From contig JAGPYM010000033.1 in the NCBI GenBank assembly GCA_020736575.1, positions 124,001-188,000 on the forward strand: a stretch of 64,000 nucleotides of DNA, read 5' to 3'. Position 1 is the stretch's first letter. The number at the start of each line of letters is the position of its first letter. The stretch comes from Thelonectria olida. Lineage: Eukaryota > Ascomycota > Sordariomycetes > Hypocreales > Nectriaceae. Made by a program: the position numbers and the translations under genes. This document shows positions 54,953 through 64,000 of the stretch, in pieces. The notes under the pieces are model-generated. The model ran no database searches and was not told the DNA's origin. It worked only from the letters and a program-made list of their open reading frames with translations.

Positions 54953-57426
54953 TAGTGATGCAATTTCTTGTACACGTATGTACGTACGTACTGTATTTTA
55001 GCCATTGTACGTACGTACAATGGAGTTGTACATACAAGTACGTACCATACAAATTTCCCACTTCCTTTTTAGGCAATACTGGTAGGAGGGTTCTCAAGGT
55101 CCGGGTCTTCTGCCATCCTAGCCTCCAACCTCTGATTCCACCTCAGTGCCAACCCCTAATATATCACCTGTCGACTGTAATACACCCTCCCACTCAAAAT
55201 CTCCACTGGTGGGGGCCATCACACCATCCATCCAGACCTTCTTGCCCTGCGCATTCACAAATAACTCCAGATATGAATCTTCGAGTTCTAGCCAGTCCTT
55301 CTCCTCAAGATCCACCCAGCGCTTTTTATGTGCGTACTTCTGATCCTTAAGGCGATCTAATACGCGGTCGTTCATAAAAATGAAGGCTGCATGTCAGCGT
55401 GCATGGGCGTAAGGCGATTCCGAGCTTTCGTGTGTATGAAACTAATAGCAGAGAAACTTCGTTCCGAGGGTACGGAGTTCGCAAGCGTGTTCATTACCTT
55501 CACAGCTACTCTAGCCAGAATCGAGCCCTGGTTGAGGAGGCACTGCCACGCCATTGCTGGCTTGAAGCCATCGTCATATACAGCGCTGTGCTTATTAAAC
55601 AAGCCGTCTGGGCCGCCTGTACGCATTCGGAAGTGTGTGAATTCGGAAAGGGCACGGTGATATTCGTCGTCGTTTTTCAACTGTTTCTGCAAATACTCTT
55701 GTACGCGCGCAAAGACGCTAGGCGGCAGTTTCGAATTTGGACCTGTTGTATCAGGCCGGAGGGCATCGGCGATCCAATGTATATCGTACGTTTGCTTATC
55801 GAGCCGGGCTTTGAATATAGCGTCAATGTCGTCCCACGGAATATCAAGAAACTGATCAGCTTCTCCCATCTCAGCCCATTTGCTTTTGATTTGCAGTCAT
55901 TTACAACGTGCGCGATTCCCGCCCCATCAGCCTCGGAAGCGTGTTGAAATTCGTTCACGGGCTTTAGCACAGCGATCGCAGCCTCGAGTTTTAGCTAGAA
56001 GCTGTTGTCTTTGATGATTCGAACCGCTTCGGGCAGGAGAACGGGGCAATCTTGAGATCGCAGCTCATCTCGTACATCTTTTCGAATAGACCAGTCTCTG
56101 GCAGGGTCTCGAGAACGGAGGAGGGAGAAGAAAGAATTGTACTGAGAACCCCAGCGTGTAATTACACTATTCGGAACGAGCGAGTTAGTATATCGATTTC
56201 TCAGTCACAGCTAACGATTTACCGGTACCTTCTGATCAGCGCGCGAGTTACTCCGTTCCACCTTGTGCGCTGGCACATTCTCAATCTTTGCAATGGTAAT
56301 TTAGACCGTGAGAAGAACTTGAGAAGGGTGCTGACATTATTAAAGAGATCCTCAAAGAATGGAAGAAGAAGGATATCTTTGATTAGAAGCTGAAGGCCGT
56401 GAGAATCGCATAGAGAGAAGTTGATATGTGAGAGCTCTGGGAATCTCCCAAGCAAGTCGTGTACAGAGCGCATCGTGTTTTCGGTATCTGTACAGATAGA
56501 ATTGATTCTGGAGAGATCACCACCGCACAGTTGCTGCATTTCTCCCCATATCAACTTCACCCAATTCTCCGCTGTGTGCTGTTCGTCTCCCGTGTCAAAC
56601 GTTTTCCAGTAGAAGGCTGGACCGTCTGGTAGTTGTACCGAGATATTAACGATTCTGTGACCCGAGACATTATCGGAAGCGTCAAATATGATGTTGAACC
56701 ATTCTGAGCTGGTAATGCGTTTGAAAACCTCGTCATAGAGTTCCTGATAGAAGTCGGGAAGAATTCTCGTGATAACGGCGCGGCTAGGAGGCTTCCAGCC
56801 AGGCTTAATGCGAGTGAAGAAATAACGCCAACGGCGGCTCTCGAAGAGGCTGAAGGGCCGGCCGCCGGCGATTACAGCAGCGGCGGCATCATAGGCGAAA
56901 CTGTGACTCTCGTCCTGCGAGATATGCTGAATTCCGACTTTTGTATAACTTCAGAATATGAGGGAAGATAGCCAGCGTTATCTTGAGCTTGACGCTCTTG
57001 TCGCTGCTTGGCTTGCCATTTCTCGCACGCAGCGAGATGCTCTTTCGGCCTCCCAATAGAGGTCGCTGCAAAATCCTTCTGGCAGTGACGGCATCTGTAG
57101 CGCTTGCTTTTCTTGGAGTTAGAGCGGCCGAGGTCGATAAACTGTCGCCAAACAAAGGCAGCGTTAGCTTTGGTGGGCGCCATCTTTTTGGCGATACCTT
57201 CAATCGGGAGAGAATGGCGGAGTGTGTTGAGCTGCAAAGCCGACAGAGTTTTTGTACAGCCCCGGATTTGTACAACGCGACCCACAAATTCCCTTATTAG
57301 GAGTATTATGGATCCCCATTGTACGTACATAGTACGTGTACGTACTTTTTCTTTCTGTACGTACGTACGTACAACACGGTTGTACATACTGTACAACACG
57401 GTTGTACATACTGTACAACATCACTA
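54953..57426 (-). mobile_element. hAT transposon, copy B
   Basis: A 2474-bp element, ends TAGTGATG/CATCACTA, flanked by perfect 8-bp target duplications GTGCTTCG at 54945-54952 and 57427-57434. Compared with copy A the only length difference is one extra 22-bp unit (ACACGGTTGTACATACTGTACA) in the right terminal region, repeated in tandem. It lies within the coding sequence of gene B, in the opposite orientation. Confidence 0.95.
55118..57183 (-). pseudogene. hAT transposase, defective (copy B)
   Basis: The same protein as in copy A, with BED finger (YRCRHCQKDF), WFNIIFDASDN, SHGLQL and the C-terminal LANSVPSERSFS dimerisation block. The same frameshifts and the same internal TAG are present. 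Start ATG 57183; the last frame ends at 55118. Because both copies share all defects and this one has a fresh target duplication, it was probably mobilised by another active hAT in the genome. Confidence 0.8.
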
Positions 57427-57627
57427 GTGCTTCGTTTACTCAACTATACATGCTCTGGGCTTGGACCGCAGCTGTCTGGTCATGTCGGCTCCATCTTTGT
57501 CGAGCCTGAGGCCATCTGCAGACTGTGTTACGGTGATGCAACATACCCAAATCGATGCGCACCGTTCAAGCTTTTTGCATGGCCAAAGATCCAGGGGGGA
57601 TGGGCAAACCTATTTCACATGGAGGTA

Positions 57628-59629
57628 AGTCAGACCACCCACTAACCGATCAGGGGTCTAGTCGACCACCCCACTTACACGATAGCTAAAATCAACCTAT
57701 GATTTCAAATGCATATAAAACAACAACCAAGAGGCCTAATTGGTCTATTTAAAAGATTTTTATATAAAATAACGAATGAAATTTCAAAATATCATAAAAT
57801 CAACTAACCAAAACAAAGGAAAAAAAAGCTATTCTGAATCTTCTACCTCAGGCGTTCTAATTCGCCTCCTTACCTGCCTTACATTTCGAATAGCTGTAAA
57901 GAGACTATTTGGCTCTTTATAAGCCCTTCCTCTCTTCTTAGCCTTTGATTGGCCCAATTTTCTAGCTAGAGATGAGACTTGGTCTTCCAATTGGATGATT
58001 CGTAAGTGGAGCTTATCAAACCCTTTGTTAATAGTCCGTAAAAGCTGTCTTGTGGTTGGGCTGTTATAGATTTCTGTCAGACAGTACGTGTATTCGGTCC
58101 ATTGATCCAAATCAGTGTATTCATGTTGGTTGTTTTCGTTAAGTGTCTGCCCCTGAAAGATCTGCTGTTCATCATAAGACCCTTGACCCGCACGTGACAC
58201 CCCAGCATATGCCTTCTGTTCAACAATTTCCTGCTTGTGAGACCGGACCAATTGGGTGACATCCTTCGAATGACTAGGGGTTGTAAAAGGGATGATTTCA
58301 GACCTCTGGTCCCTTTTTGGAGAAATGGGGGCTCCTGATTGGACTGTGATTGACTCATTGGGACCCTCAATAACGAATTTACTACCCATTGGCTTTAATA
58401 TGTTAATTGGCCACAACCCGGTTCCTTTCCAACCAGCAAGTGCATTGTGAGTGGTTATTGCCTGCTTCCTAGCCTGAAAATAGCAACTAAGAAAGTCTTC
58501 CTTCCTAGTTAGGCCAACATCAACGAGGGGATTGGCTAGTGTCAACGCAGCTCAATATGCGGCTTTCAGTGGCCCAAAGACTGATATATCAAGAGGCTGA
58601 AGAACGTGGCTTGTGTGAGGCGGCAAATAGAGTAAATGAACCCTATTGGTCACACAGATACGCATGAAATCAGGCGCTACATGTGATCCATGTCCATCTA
58701 GGATAAGAAGCCTCTTCTCATTGGTCTTTGCAGGCTTTGAGCCCGGAAGGAAGACCTTTTTCAGCCATTCATGGCCAATTGCGTCATTGGTCCAGCCCTT
58801 CTCAGAGGTTGTAAATTGCCAATTGGTCAAATAGTCCAATTCCTCTGGAAACCACTGGTGTTGTACGTCTTTGCCTTTGAAAATGACCAATGGGCTAAGG
58901 CAACTTCCAGTTGCGGAAATAGCCTCAATAATCGTTATCCAATTAAGATCAAAAGGCTGTTTCTTAAATCGTCGTTCAAAGCTGTGATTGGCCAACAAGA
59001 AGACCGTTGGATCCGACCCCTTGGAAGACTCCAGTTCGGTCGAAGTTCCAACGGTTGCGTGGGGGGATCGATTTTACACCTGGTTGGTTCAATAGGTCGA
59101 AGAACCGGCGAATAAGATCAGGCCGAGACCCGTCTATCCTTTTCCGGTCAATTCCCTTTGATTTGAGTGTTTTTATTCGCTTGTTGCGGCGCAGGAACCC
59201 AGTCATCCAATACTTTCCGATCTGTTGGTTGTGGCTGTTTTCGCCCAAGAAGGAAATCGCCAACTTCCGGATTTGGCCATGAGTCAACGGCATGCCTAGC
59301 TTGTCTTGTGTGATGAGCCAATCACAGAGTAGGTCTTCTTGAGACTTAGGAAGCAATTGCTGCCATTCGTGGGCTTCGTTGCGGCTCGGTATGCTGTGAA
59401 GCCGGCCGCGTAGGGTTGAATAAGGAACGCCGTGCTGATAGGCTGCTCGCCGCATTGAAGTGCCGCTTTTGGCATCTTCAATTGCCTCTTTGAGGTCTTT
59501 TTGGCTGTATTTGGGCATGAAAACAAGGTTAGAAAGGTCGAATTGGCAAATAGAGTGTTGTAGGAGGAAGAAACACGTGTGGCTTGCGACGCGTTGTGGT
59601 TGACGCGGTTGTAAGTGGGTGGTCTGACT
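57628..59629 (-). mobile_element. pogo-type transposon 3, inside gene B
   Basis: A 2002-bp element with terminal inverted repeats AGTCAGACCACCCACT at both ends and TA target duplications at 57626-57627 and 59630-59631. It inserted into the coding sequence of gene B after FHME. The internal left region is AT rich with no gene. Confidence 0.95.
57829..59518 (-). pseudogene. pogo/Fot1-type transposase 3, frameshift and stop
   Basis: From ATG 59518: helix-turn-helix (MPKYSQKDLKEAIEDAKSG, MRRAAYQHGVPYSTLRGRL), CENP-B-like domain (HGQIRKLAISFLGEN), then NFDRTGVFQGVG (first catalytic Asp). A one-base shift near 59000 leads to FDLNWITIIEAISATG, LLILDGHGSHVAP (second Asp) and LPPHTSHVLQPLDISVFGPL (third Asp). 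An in-frame TGA near 58551 stands where relatives have Arg (CGA). The frame then continues as GLTRKEDFLSCYFQARKQAI and GWKGTGLWPINILKP to a basic C-terminus at 57829. All three acidic residues remain, so inactivation is recent. Confidence 0.85.
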
Positions 59630-59712
59630 TACCTGGAGGAGATGGTGTCCTCGGGTATACAGCGACTCACGTCACATGTGCCAAGTGTACGGCATGCATT
59701 CGTGAGGTGTAG

Positions 59713-60137
59713 GGAGAGGTGGATGTTTGGTGTCGAATATTAGGTACACAGTTCCATACGTAGATTAACGGCGTGGGTTTTCAAGTTTTCGACGTAGTGT
59801 CGGACGGGATGACTCAAGGTCGTCAAACTAAAGAGCGACTGATGTATAGGCGCACGAGCGCCCATACATCCTTAGGCAAGCCCTTGGCAAAGTTGCGGAT
59901 TCTTCATGACTAACAATCAGTTGGAGATCACAAGGGTGAGGCGACCAAGTCGGTGGCAAGGTGTGGAAGAAGGAGGAACATTCTACAAGAGATCGTGATT
60001 GTACATACATAGTTAGTGGTTCCCTTACTGCACATTCAGTATGAATTAAGCAAAAAAAATAGTCTCGTTTCAACACAAGCTGTGGGTGCGTGCCTAAGGT
60101 ATTCAGGTTCAGAACGTATGAACGTGGTACTGGTTCT
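59713..60137. other. Intergenic DNA, no gene seen
   Basis: About 425 bp between the 3' ends of gene B and the Est1-like gene, which converge here. It probably holds both 3' untranslated regions. Confidence 0.5.
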
Positions 60138-62111
60138 TCAGGGTGAATGCTGCGGTTCTGTGGCATCGAGAAGGAGATCGACGTCCACGTCATATATTTT
60201 CACCACAGAAAACCGGCGCGTGCCTTGATCAAACGTCAACCACTTCTGTTGAGCCGCTATTTGGTGTCCGAGATAGAGAGTGCGTTTTATTCTCGCTCTC
60301 TCCATTGAGCTAAGCTCAGAATACTTCTCCTTCTCGTCAATCTTTTCGTTGACGAACCAGGCGTGAGGGAAGTACCCCTCAGCGTAGGCGAGGCCTCGCA
60401 TCGCGTAGTCTTCAGGCAGTGGTCTTGGAGGCTCGCCCTTCTCGGGGAGAGGGAAGTTGCCGTCCATTTTTGGCTCGGCTCGCGACGCGTCCAAGAGAGA
60501 GTTGAGCAAGATCGATGTCAACTTCCAGGGATATTGGCCTTCGAGGTAAGACATGGCTGTGGCGTTTTTGGTCATGAAATGCAGAAAAACAAGCGTCGTA
60601 TGCGCAAACGGCAGGATGTTTGCGTCGTCCCATCGTCGGAATACGATGTTGTAGATACGAACAGTAAAGGAAAGGGCCTGACCGAATGTCTCACTGGGAC
60701 CAGCCTCAGAAATGTTGCTCCTTTCCATTGGAACGCCTGCTTGGCTAGGTTTCTGAGAAACGGCATTCATGAGAGCAGAAGTCTCATCCCCATACCCAAG
60801 CAGCGAGCACGCAAGGGAAATGCCAATGAAGTACCTAAATTCTGTTAGATATATCAGATTAGAGGGCAATGGGGACACAAACCCTGCCTCGAGCCAACGT
60901 TTGGTCGTTCGGGATATGTGCCCATCCAGCAGCTCAAGGAACTCTTCCATCGACTCCTGTAATCGCTCCTTTGCCTTGCCTGAGAAGAGAATGCCGTGAA
61001 CGCGCACGAATGCAGCATCGATTTGGGAAAGTTGTGACGTGTTTGAACCCAAAACTAGGTCAAACAAGCTCATAACGCTTTCCCTGGCGCTCAGGAAGGG
61101 GATTGGAACGCAAAGGGATTTCGTATAATAGTAGAGCTGCTGGAGGGCATTCGGTCTCGCCAGAATAGCAAGATGATGGTAGAGGCGGCCGGTAGTGGCA
61201 GACTTATTTGATGCTTTACTGTACCAATGTCGGCTGACTCCGGTCCAAACCTCTCTGTCTCGAATGTCATCGCCTTCGATGGCCATTCTATAACGACCGA
61301 GGTCGCCCAAACACTCGATCCACGCGTCTTCGAATGCTGGTGCCGTCTCATAAAGCAGCGCCATCATGCTGTATGCCAAGTAGAGAAACGTATGCATATG
61401 CTCGAGTGATTCTGGTAGCCTCTGCCTCAGGAGCTCCAAGAATGAATGGATGCCATGTCGCCACATCCGCGCCGGCATCGCGTACTTTGAAGCCAACCGT
61501 CTCAAGTGAGGGCTGGCAGAAGGATGCTGGCTTGCGAGGAAGAAGTCATGATGCTCATGCAGAAGTGTCCTGTGGAGAGCTATTAAACCTTGCCATTGCT
61601 CATTGTTGAGCTTACCGGCGTTGTTGTTTGATGACTGGGCGTTATCGACCTCGATACACTTGGTCTCAACCATGACCAGGCCGTCGTATATGCCTTTCAC
61701 TTCGGCAACAAGTTGAGATTGTGAGATGGGTCTTGTTTCAGGTTGGAGCATCATCTTAGTTCCCGTGTTCCGGGCTCGGCTCCTGATATTTGCACTGGGG
61801 GGGGAAGCTCCGTGTTCCTCCACAGATGGACTTCGTCTCTTATAAGAGCGGCTGTCGCTGTCTCCTGGTTTCTGGCTTGAATGGGGAGTATCGGGGTCTC
61901 CTTCCCCGTGCTCATCTACTCGACTCTTCCTTGGCCGATGCATGGGCTGCGGTTCCGCGTTGCTAGAGTTGATCTGATCAGTCGCAGTTTCGACTGGGGT
62001 TTGACACGACGTCAACTCACTTCTTCCTGGCTTTTCGTACGTCATTGAAGACATCTTTGACGCGCTCGGGCGTGTCACATTCGGCATGGACGCCCGGTTC
62101 CTCTCTGACAT
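60138..62111 (-). CDS. Est1-like (SMG5/6/7-type) protein
   Basis: An open frame of 657 residues from ATG 62111. Residues 1-130 are Ser/Pro-rich and disordered. From about residue 150 the helical pattern fits an Est1-like alpha-helical/TPR region (WQGLIALHRTLLHEHHDFFL, LRRLASKYAMPARMWRHGIH, FLELLRQRLPESLEHMHTFL). The following RHWYSKASNKSATTGRLYHH and LAILARPNALQQLYYYTKSL are the hallmark of the Est1 DNA/RNA-binding domain of telomerase-associated and nonsense-mediated-decay factors. An in-frame GTTTGT...TTTAG segment near 60845-60895 may be a retained 50-bp-class intron. A LINE 3' end lies only about five bases before the ATG, so the natural start or promoter may be lost. Confidence 0.75.
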   Translation of the reverse strand: MSERNRASMPNVTRPSASKMSSMTYEKPGRSELTSCQTPVETATDQINSSNAEPQPMHRPRKSRVDEHGEGDPDTPHSSQKPGDSDSRSYKRRSPSVEEHGASPPSANIRSRARNTGTKMMLQPETRPISQSQLVAEVKGIYDGLVMVETKCIEVDNAQSSNNNAGKLNNEQWQGLIALHRTLLHEHHDFFLASQHPSASPHLRRLASKYAMPARMWRHGIHSFLELLRQRLPESLEHMHTFLYLAYSMMALLYETAPAFEDAWIECLGDLGRYRMAIEGDDIRDREVWTGVSRHWYSKASNKSATTGRLYHHLAILARPNALQQLYYYTKSLCVPIPFLSARESVMSLFDLVLGSNTSQLSQIDAAFVRVHGILFSGKAKERLQESMEEFLELLDGHISRTTKRWLEAGFVSPLPSNLIYLTEFRYFIGISLACSLLGYGDETSALMNAVSQKPSQAGVPMERSNISEAGPSETFGQALSFTVRIYNIVFRRWDDANILPFAHTTLVFLHFMTKNATAMSYLEGQYPWKLTSILLNSLLDASRAEPKMDGNFPLPEKGEPPRPLPEDYAMRGLAYAEGYFPHAWFVNEKIDEKEKYSELSSMERARIKRTLYLGHQIAAQQKWLTFDQGTRRFSVVKIYDVDVDLLLDATEPQHSP

Positions 62112-62115
62112 CGTC

Positions 62116-64000
62116 TACAATACAATACAATACAATTTATTACGCCCGGCGGCTTGAACCGAAAGGGCACTGATTACTAATATACACATACATAGCTCAA
62201 ATTGTGTCTTGGTCTCCTCAAGCCCATACCATGCTCTTGTCGTGCTTATGCATTCTCATTTGCTCTCTCCTTTTCTACGGATTCCCGTGGGTTAGTATTA
62301 TTATTAGCGAACTAGCTTGAAGCCTATTCTCCAAGTGTTCAGTGTCCTATCTACGGCGGCTGAAGCGGCGTTCGCCTTTGCTGGCACGGGGTGAGGGTAA
62401 GTTAGGTTGGGAAGAGTGGGTTAGTGGGGTAATAGGTCCGAGTCTGTCTCTCTTCATTAACTTGCATCAAGGCGGCCCGTGGCCAATGCAAACCGGATCG
62501 TTGCTCGCACAGCTTCCAAGTTTGGTGTCCATTTTTGGTTGTCAGAAGGTGACTTCCCTCCAAGATAGAAGGAGATGTTGCCTCTCCGGGTGTCAGTGCA
62601 CTGAAGCATCTCCGTGCGGTATGCCGTCCACTTTTGGCATCGGAAGAGAAAGTGTTCAACTGTCTCTCTCGCTCGTCCACAATCGCACCAGTCCGATGGC
62701 ACCGCTTTGACGTGGAAGAGGTATGCATTCAATCTCGCTATACCTGTTCTCAACTGAGCAAGCACACTGGCTTCCTTCCACGATAGTTGGTCATAGAGTT
62801 GTTTTGTGTGCTTACCCGGTAGTGCTGCATCGACTCGTTTGGAGTGTTTTCCAACTTTCTCTGGCAGTGACCAATTAGTATTCACTTTAGACCGTGCAGT
62901 GCTGAGCGTTGTGGATTGCATGCTGGGGAATTGCTTTTCAGGGGTAGCTCCCTGCTGTGTTGCTTTCCGAGCCTCGTCCTTGGCAAGCTTCAAGAGCCTG
63001 TTTTCGTCGCTAGAGGGAAGCCATAAGATCCTCAACACGTTTCCATCCTTTCGGAGCTCCTTAACAGAATCGTAGATGCAGCGTATATATTCTTGACCCG
63101 ACTGCTGGCGAGGTTGCTTGACTGCAAGCGCGGCAACTTTGTTACTCGTCATCAGTGCGATGCTGCGGTGTCGAAGCTTTGGTATGGTTCGTCTTAGTGC
63201 ATATGCCATTGCTGCCAGCTCTGCGCTGTACGGGTTCTGCTCTGTTCTCATGCCAAGAGTAAACGAGAAAGTCACGAGCTCTGGCCCGCCTCGTACCGCT
63301 GCTGATATCTGGACTGCTCCACCAACACCTACTACATCGTTCCGAGCAGAGCTGCTCACCGCGATGCGTATGGCCCAGCCTGCTTCCGCCTCTTTCGCTG
63401 CTGCCTCATCAGTGATAGCTTCTACTCGTTCTTCCCATGGCGATAGCGTGAGAGGCTGAATGGTTTCCAGCTGCTCCATTGGTATGTCCCTTAGTGTTGT
63501 CGCTACCTGGTAGAGAGGTGATCGATATAACTTTCGGAATAGTCGTATGCGGGATGTCAACCTGCGAAGCGGGTTGGTGTCGGGCAATGTGTGGATATCT
63601 GTCCACATCTTAATCGCTCTCCTCCAAAACCGTTGCCCGGCTGGGACGATGTGAGCTTCTGCTTCTGCCACGCTTGTCGCTACAGTATTGAACGTCCCCA
63701 CGATTGCCTGTGCCCCTGCTCTCTGAACCCTGTTGATCGGTGCCATGAGTCTGTCTATGAACCTGTGCATCCACACATTGGACGCATAGTCCACCACCGG
63801 GGCTACGGTAGCTGTGAACAATTGCCTTGCTGTTGCTGGCGACAGGCCCCTCAACCTCTTCAGTTCCATTGCTGCTACTAGCCCCTTGGAAGCAGCTCTT
63901 GCGATGTGTTCCTTGTACTTGAGCCCGGCGTCCATGACGACTCCTAGAATCTTGACATGGTGTTTCGGTTGCACTGTCTGTCCTTTGATTGTGAACGGCT
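62116..64000 (-). mobile_element. Tad1-type LINE, copy 2 (runs off the window)
   Basis: The 3' end (GCCGGGCGTAATAAAT and (TTGTA)n tail at about 62116-62140) is at the left; the element continues past 64000. It is nearly identical to copy 1 over the whole visible 1.9 kb. It sits immediately upstream of the Est1-like gene on the same strand. Confidence 0.9.
62457..64000 (-). CDS. LINE ORF2, C-terminal part (partial at window edge)
   Basis: The frame is open to the window edge ([18 protein letters not shown]) and covers the thumb of the reverse transcriptase, the RNase H-like domain ([20 protein letters not shown]) and the C-terminal [17 protein letters not shown] motif. It ends at 62457, in the same place relative to the 3' end as in copy 1. 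No stop or frameshift is seen, so this copy may be active. Confidence 0.9.
   Translation of the reverse strand, partial: PFTIKGQTVQPKHHVKILGVVMDAGLKYKEHIARAASKGLVAAMELKRLRGLSPATARQLFTATVAPVVDYASNVWMHRFIDRLMAPINRVQRAGAQAIVGTFNTVATSVAEAEAHIVPAGQRFWRRAIKMWTDIHTLPDTNPLRRLTSRIRLFRKLYRSPLYQVATTLRDIPMEQLETIQPLTLSPWEERVEAITDEAAAKEAEAGWAIRIAVSSSARNDVVGVGGAVQISAAVRGGPELVTFSFTLGMRTEQNPYSAELAAMAYALRRTIPKLRHRSIALMTSNKVAALAVKQPRQQSGQEYIRCIYDSVKELRKDGNVLRILWLPSSDENRLLKLAKDEARKATQQGATPEKQFPSMQSTTLSTARSKVNTNWSLPEKVGKHSKRVDAALPGKHTKQLYDQLSWKEASVLAQLRTGIARLNAYLFHVKAVPSDWCDCGRARETVEHFLFRCQKWTAYRTEMLQCTDTRRGNISFYLGGKSPSDNQKWTPNLEAVRATIRFALATGRLDAS

Larger units (their letters stand above)
54649..59712 (+). pseudogene. 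Gene B: paralog of gene A, split by a hAT and a pogo element
   Basis: The first exon matches gene A in NIPQNTTIDPEELKARLDKT but has no clear signal peptide, and the GT donor expected near 54843 is lost. Exon 2 starts at 54910 after TGCAG: VYFCRDENWGTPCF, then hAT copy B. After the hAT the frame resumes (LNYTC, SGHVGSIFVEPEAICRLC, PFKLFAWPKIQGGW, FHME). The pogo element interrupts it at 57626, and it ends after 59631 as PGGDGVLG, HVTCAKCTACIREV, TAG at 59710-59712. Compared with gene A about 10 bp are missing next to the hAT site, which shifts the frame. So this copy carries three kinds of damage. Cys positions match gene A. Confidence 0.7.

Noticed and set aside
14845..54953. Inversion of the 40 kb between the two opposite hAT copies
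   Set aside because: Copy B keeps a perfect matching 8-bp duplication on both sides. Recombination between A and B would have exchanged flanks.

Overview
The window looks like accessory, repeat-rich DNA from a filamentous ascomycete (Pezizomycotina, probably Sordariomycetes). Introns are 45-90 bp with GT-AG ends and CTNAC-like branch points. Gene families include a Zn2Cys6 regulator, Myb and GATA DNA-binding domains, an EgtD/EasF-type methyltransferase and an Est1-like protein. The transposons (Tad1-type LINEs, pogo/Fot1, hAT, Crypton, Copia) are those of such fungi. Many premature stops are TAG or TAA at former Gln or Trp codons, the CpA-to-TpA change that repeat-induced point mutation (RIP) makes.

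Layout. 1.5-5.3 kb and 36.5-40.0 kb are two arms of an inverted segmental duplication carrying a small gene of unknown function, a Myb/GATA transcription factor and a methyltransferase; arm 1 ends at a Copia fragment. 6.6-8.4 kb holds gene relics and a 435-bp MITE. 9.3-11.0 kb (Zn2Cys6 regulator) and 16.6-18.3 kb (membrane alpha/beta hydrolase) are intact. Between them, hAT copy A (12.4-14.8 kb) abuts a broken AdipoR/Izh-like gene and a Ca2+-ATPase fragment. 20-28 kb is a nested junkyard: a kinase-like relic, a pogo element split by a solo LTR, a second pogo fused to the 3' half of a long-chain acyl-CoA synthetase gene, and a truncated hAT. 28.97-29.46 kb is a hAT-type MITE, and 29.7-35.2 kb a nearly complete Tad1-type LINE. 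A 5'-truncated LINE lies at 41.0-43.4 kb beside a 586-bp foldback element, and a third LINE runs off the right edge.

The most striking part is 45.4-59.7 kb. Two paralogous genes for small cysteine-rich, probably secreted proteins face away from each other. Gene A (minus) is split by a heavily RIP-mutated Crypton lying exactly between two 12-bp direct repeats; taking out the element and one repeat rejoins the reading frame. Gene B (plus) is split by hAT copy B (8-bp target duplication GTGCTTCG) and by a pogo element (TA duplication). The two hAT copies differ in length only by one extra 22-bp terminal repeat and share the same coding defects, so they look like non-autonomous elements moved by a transposase made elsewhere. 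Between the paralogs sits an intact secreted-protein gene (50.4-51.1 kb). The Est1-like gene at 60.1-62.1 kb has a LINE 3' end only about five bases upstream of its first ATG.

Only a few host genes look functional: the Zn2Cys6 regulator, the hydrolase, the two-exon gene at 40.3 kb, the secreted protein at 50.4 kb, perhaps the gene at 52.3 kb, and the Est1-like gene. The rest is transposons and genes broken by them. I saw no tRNA, rRNA or CRISPR.
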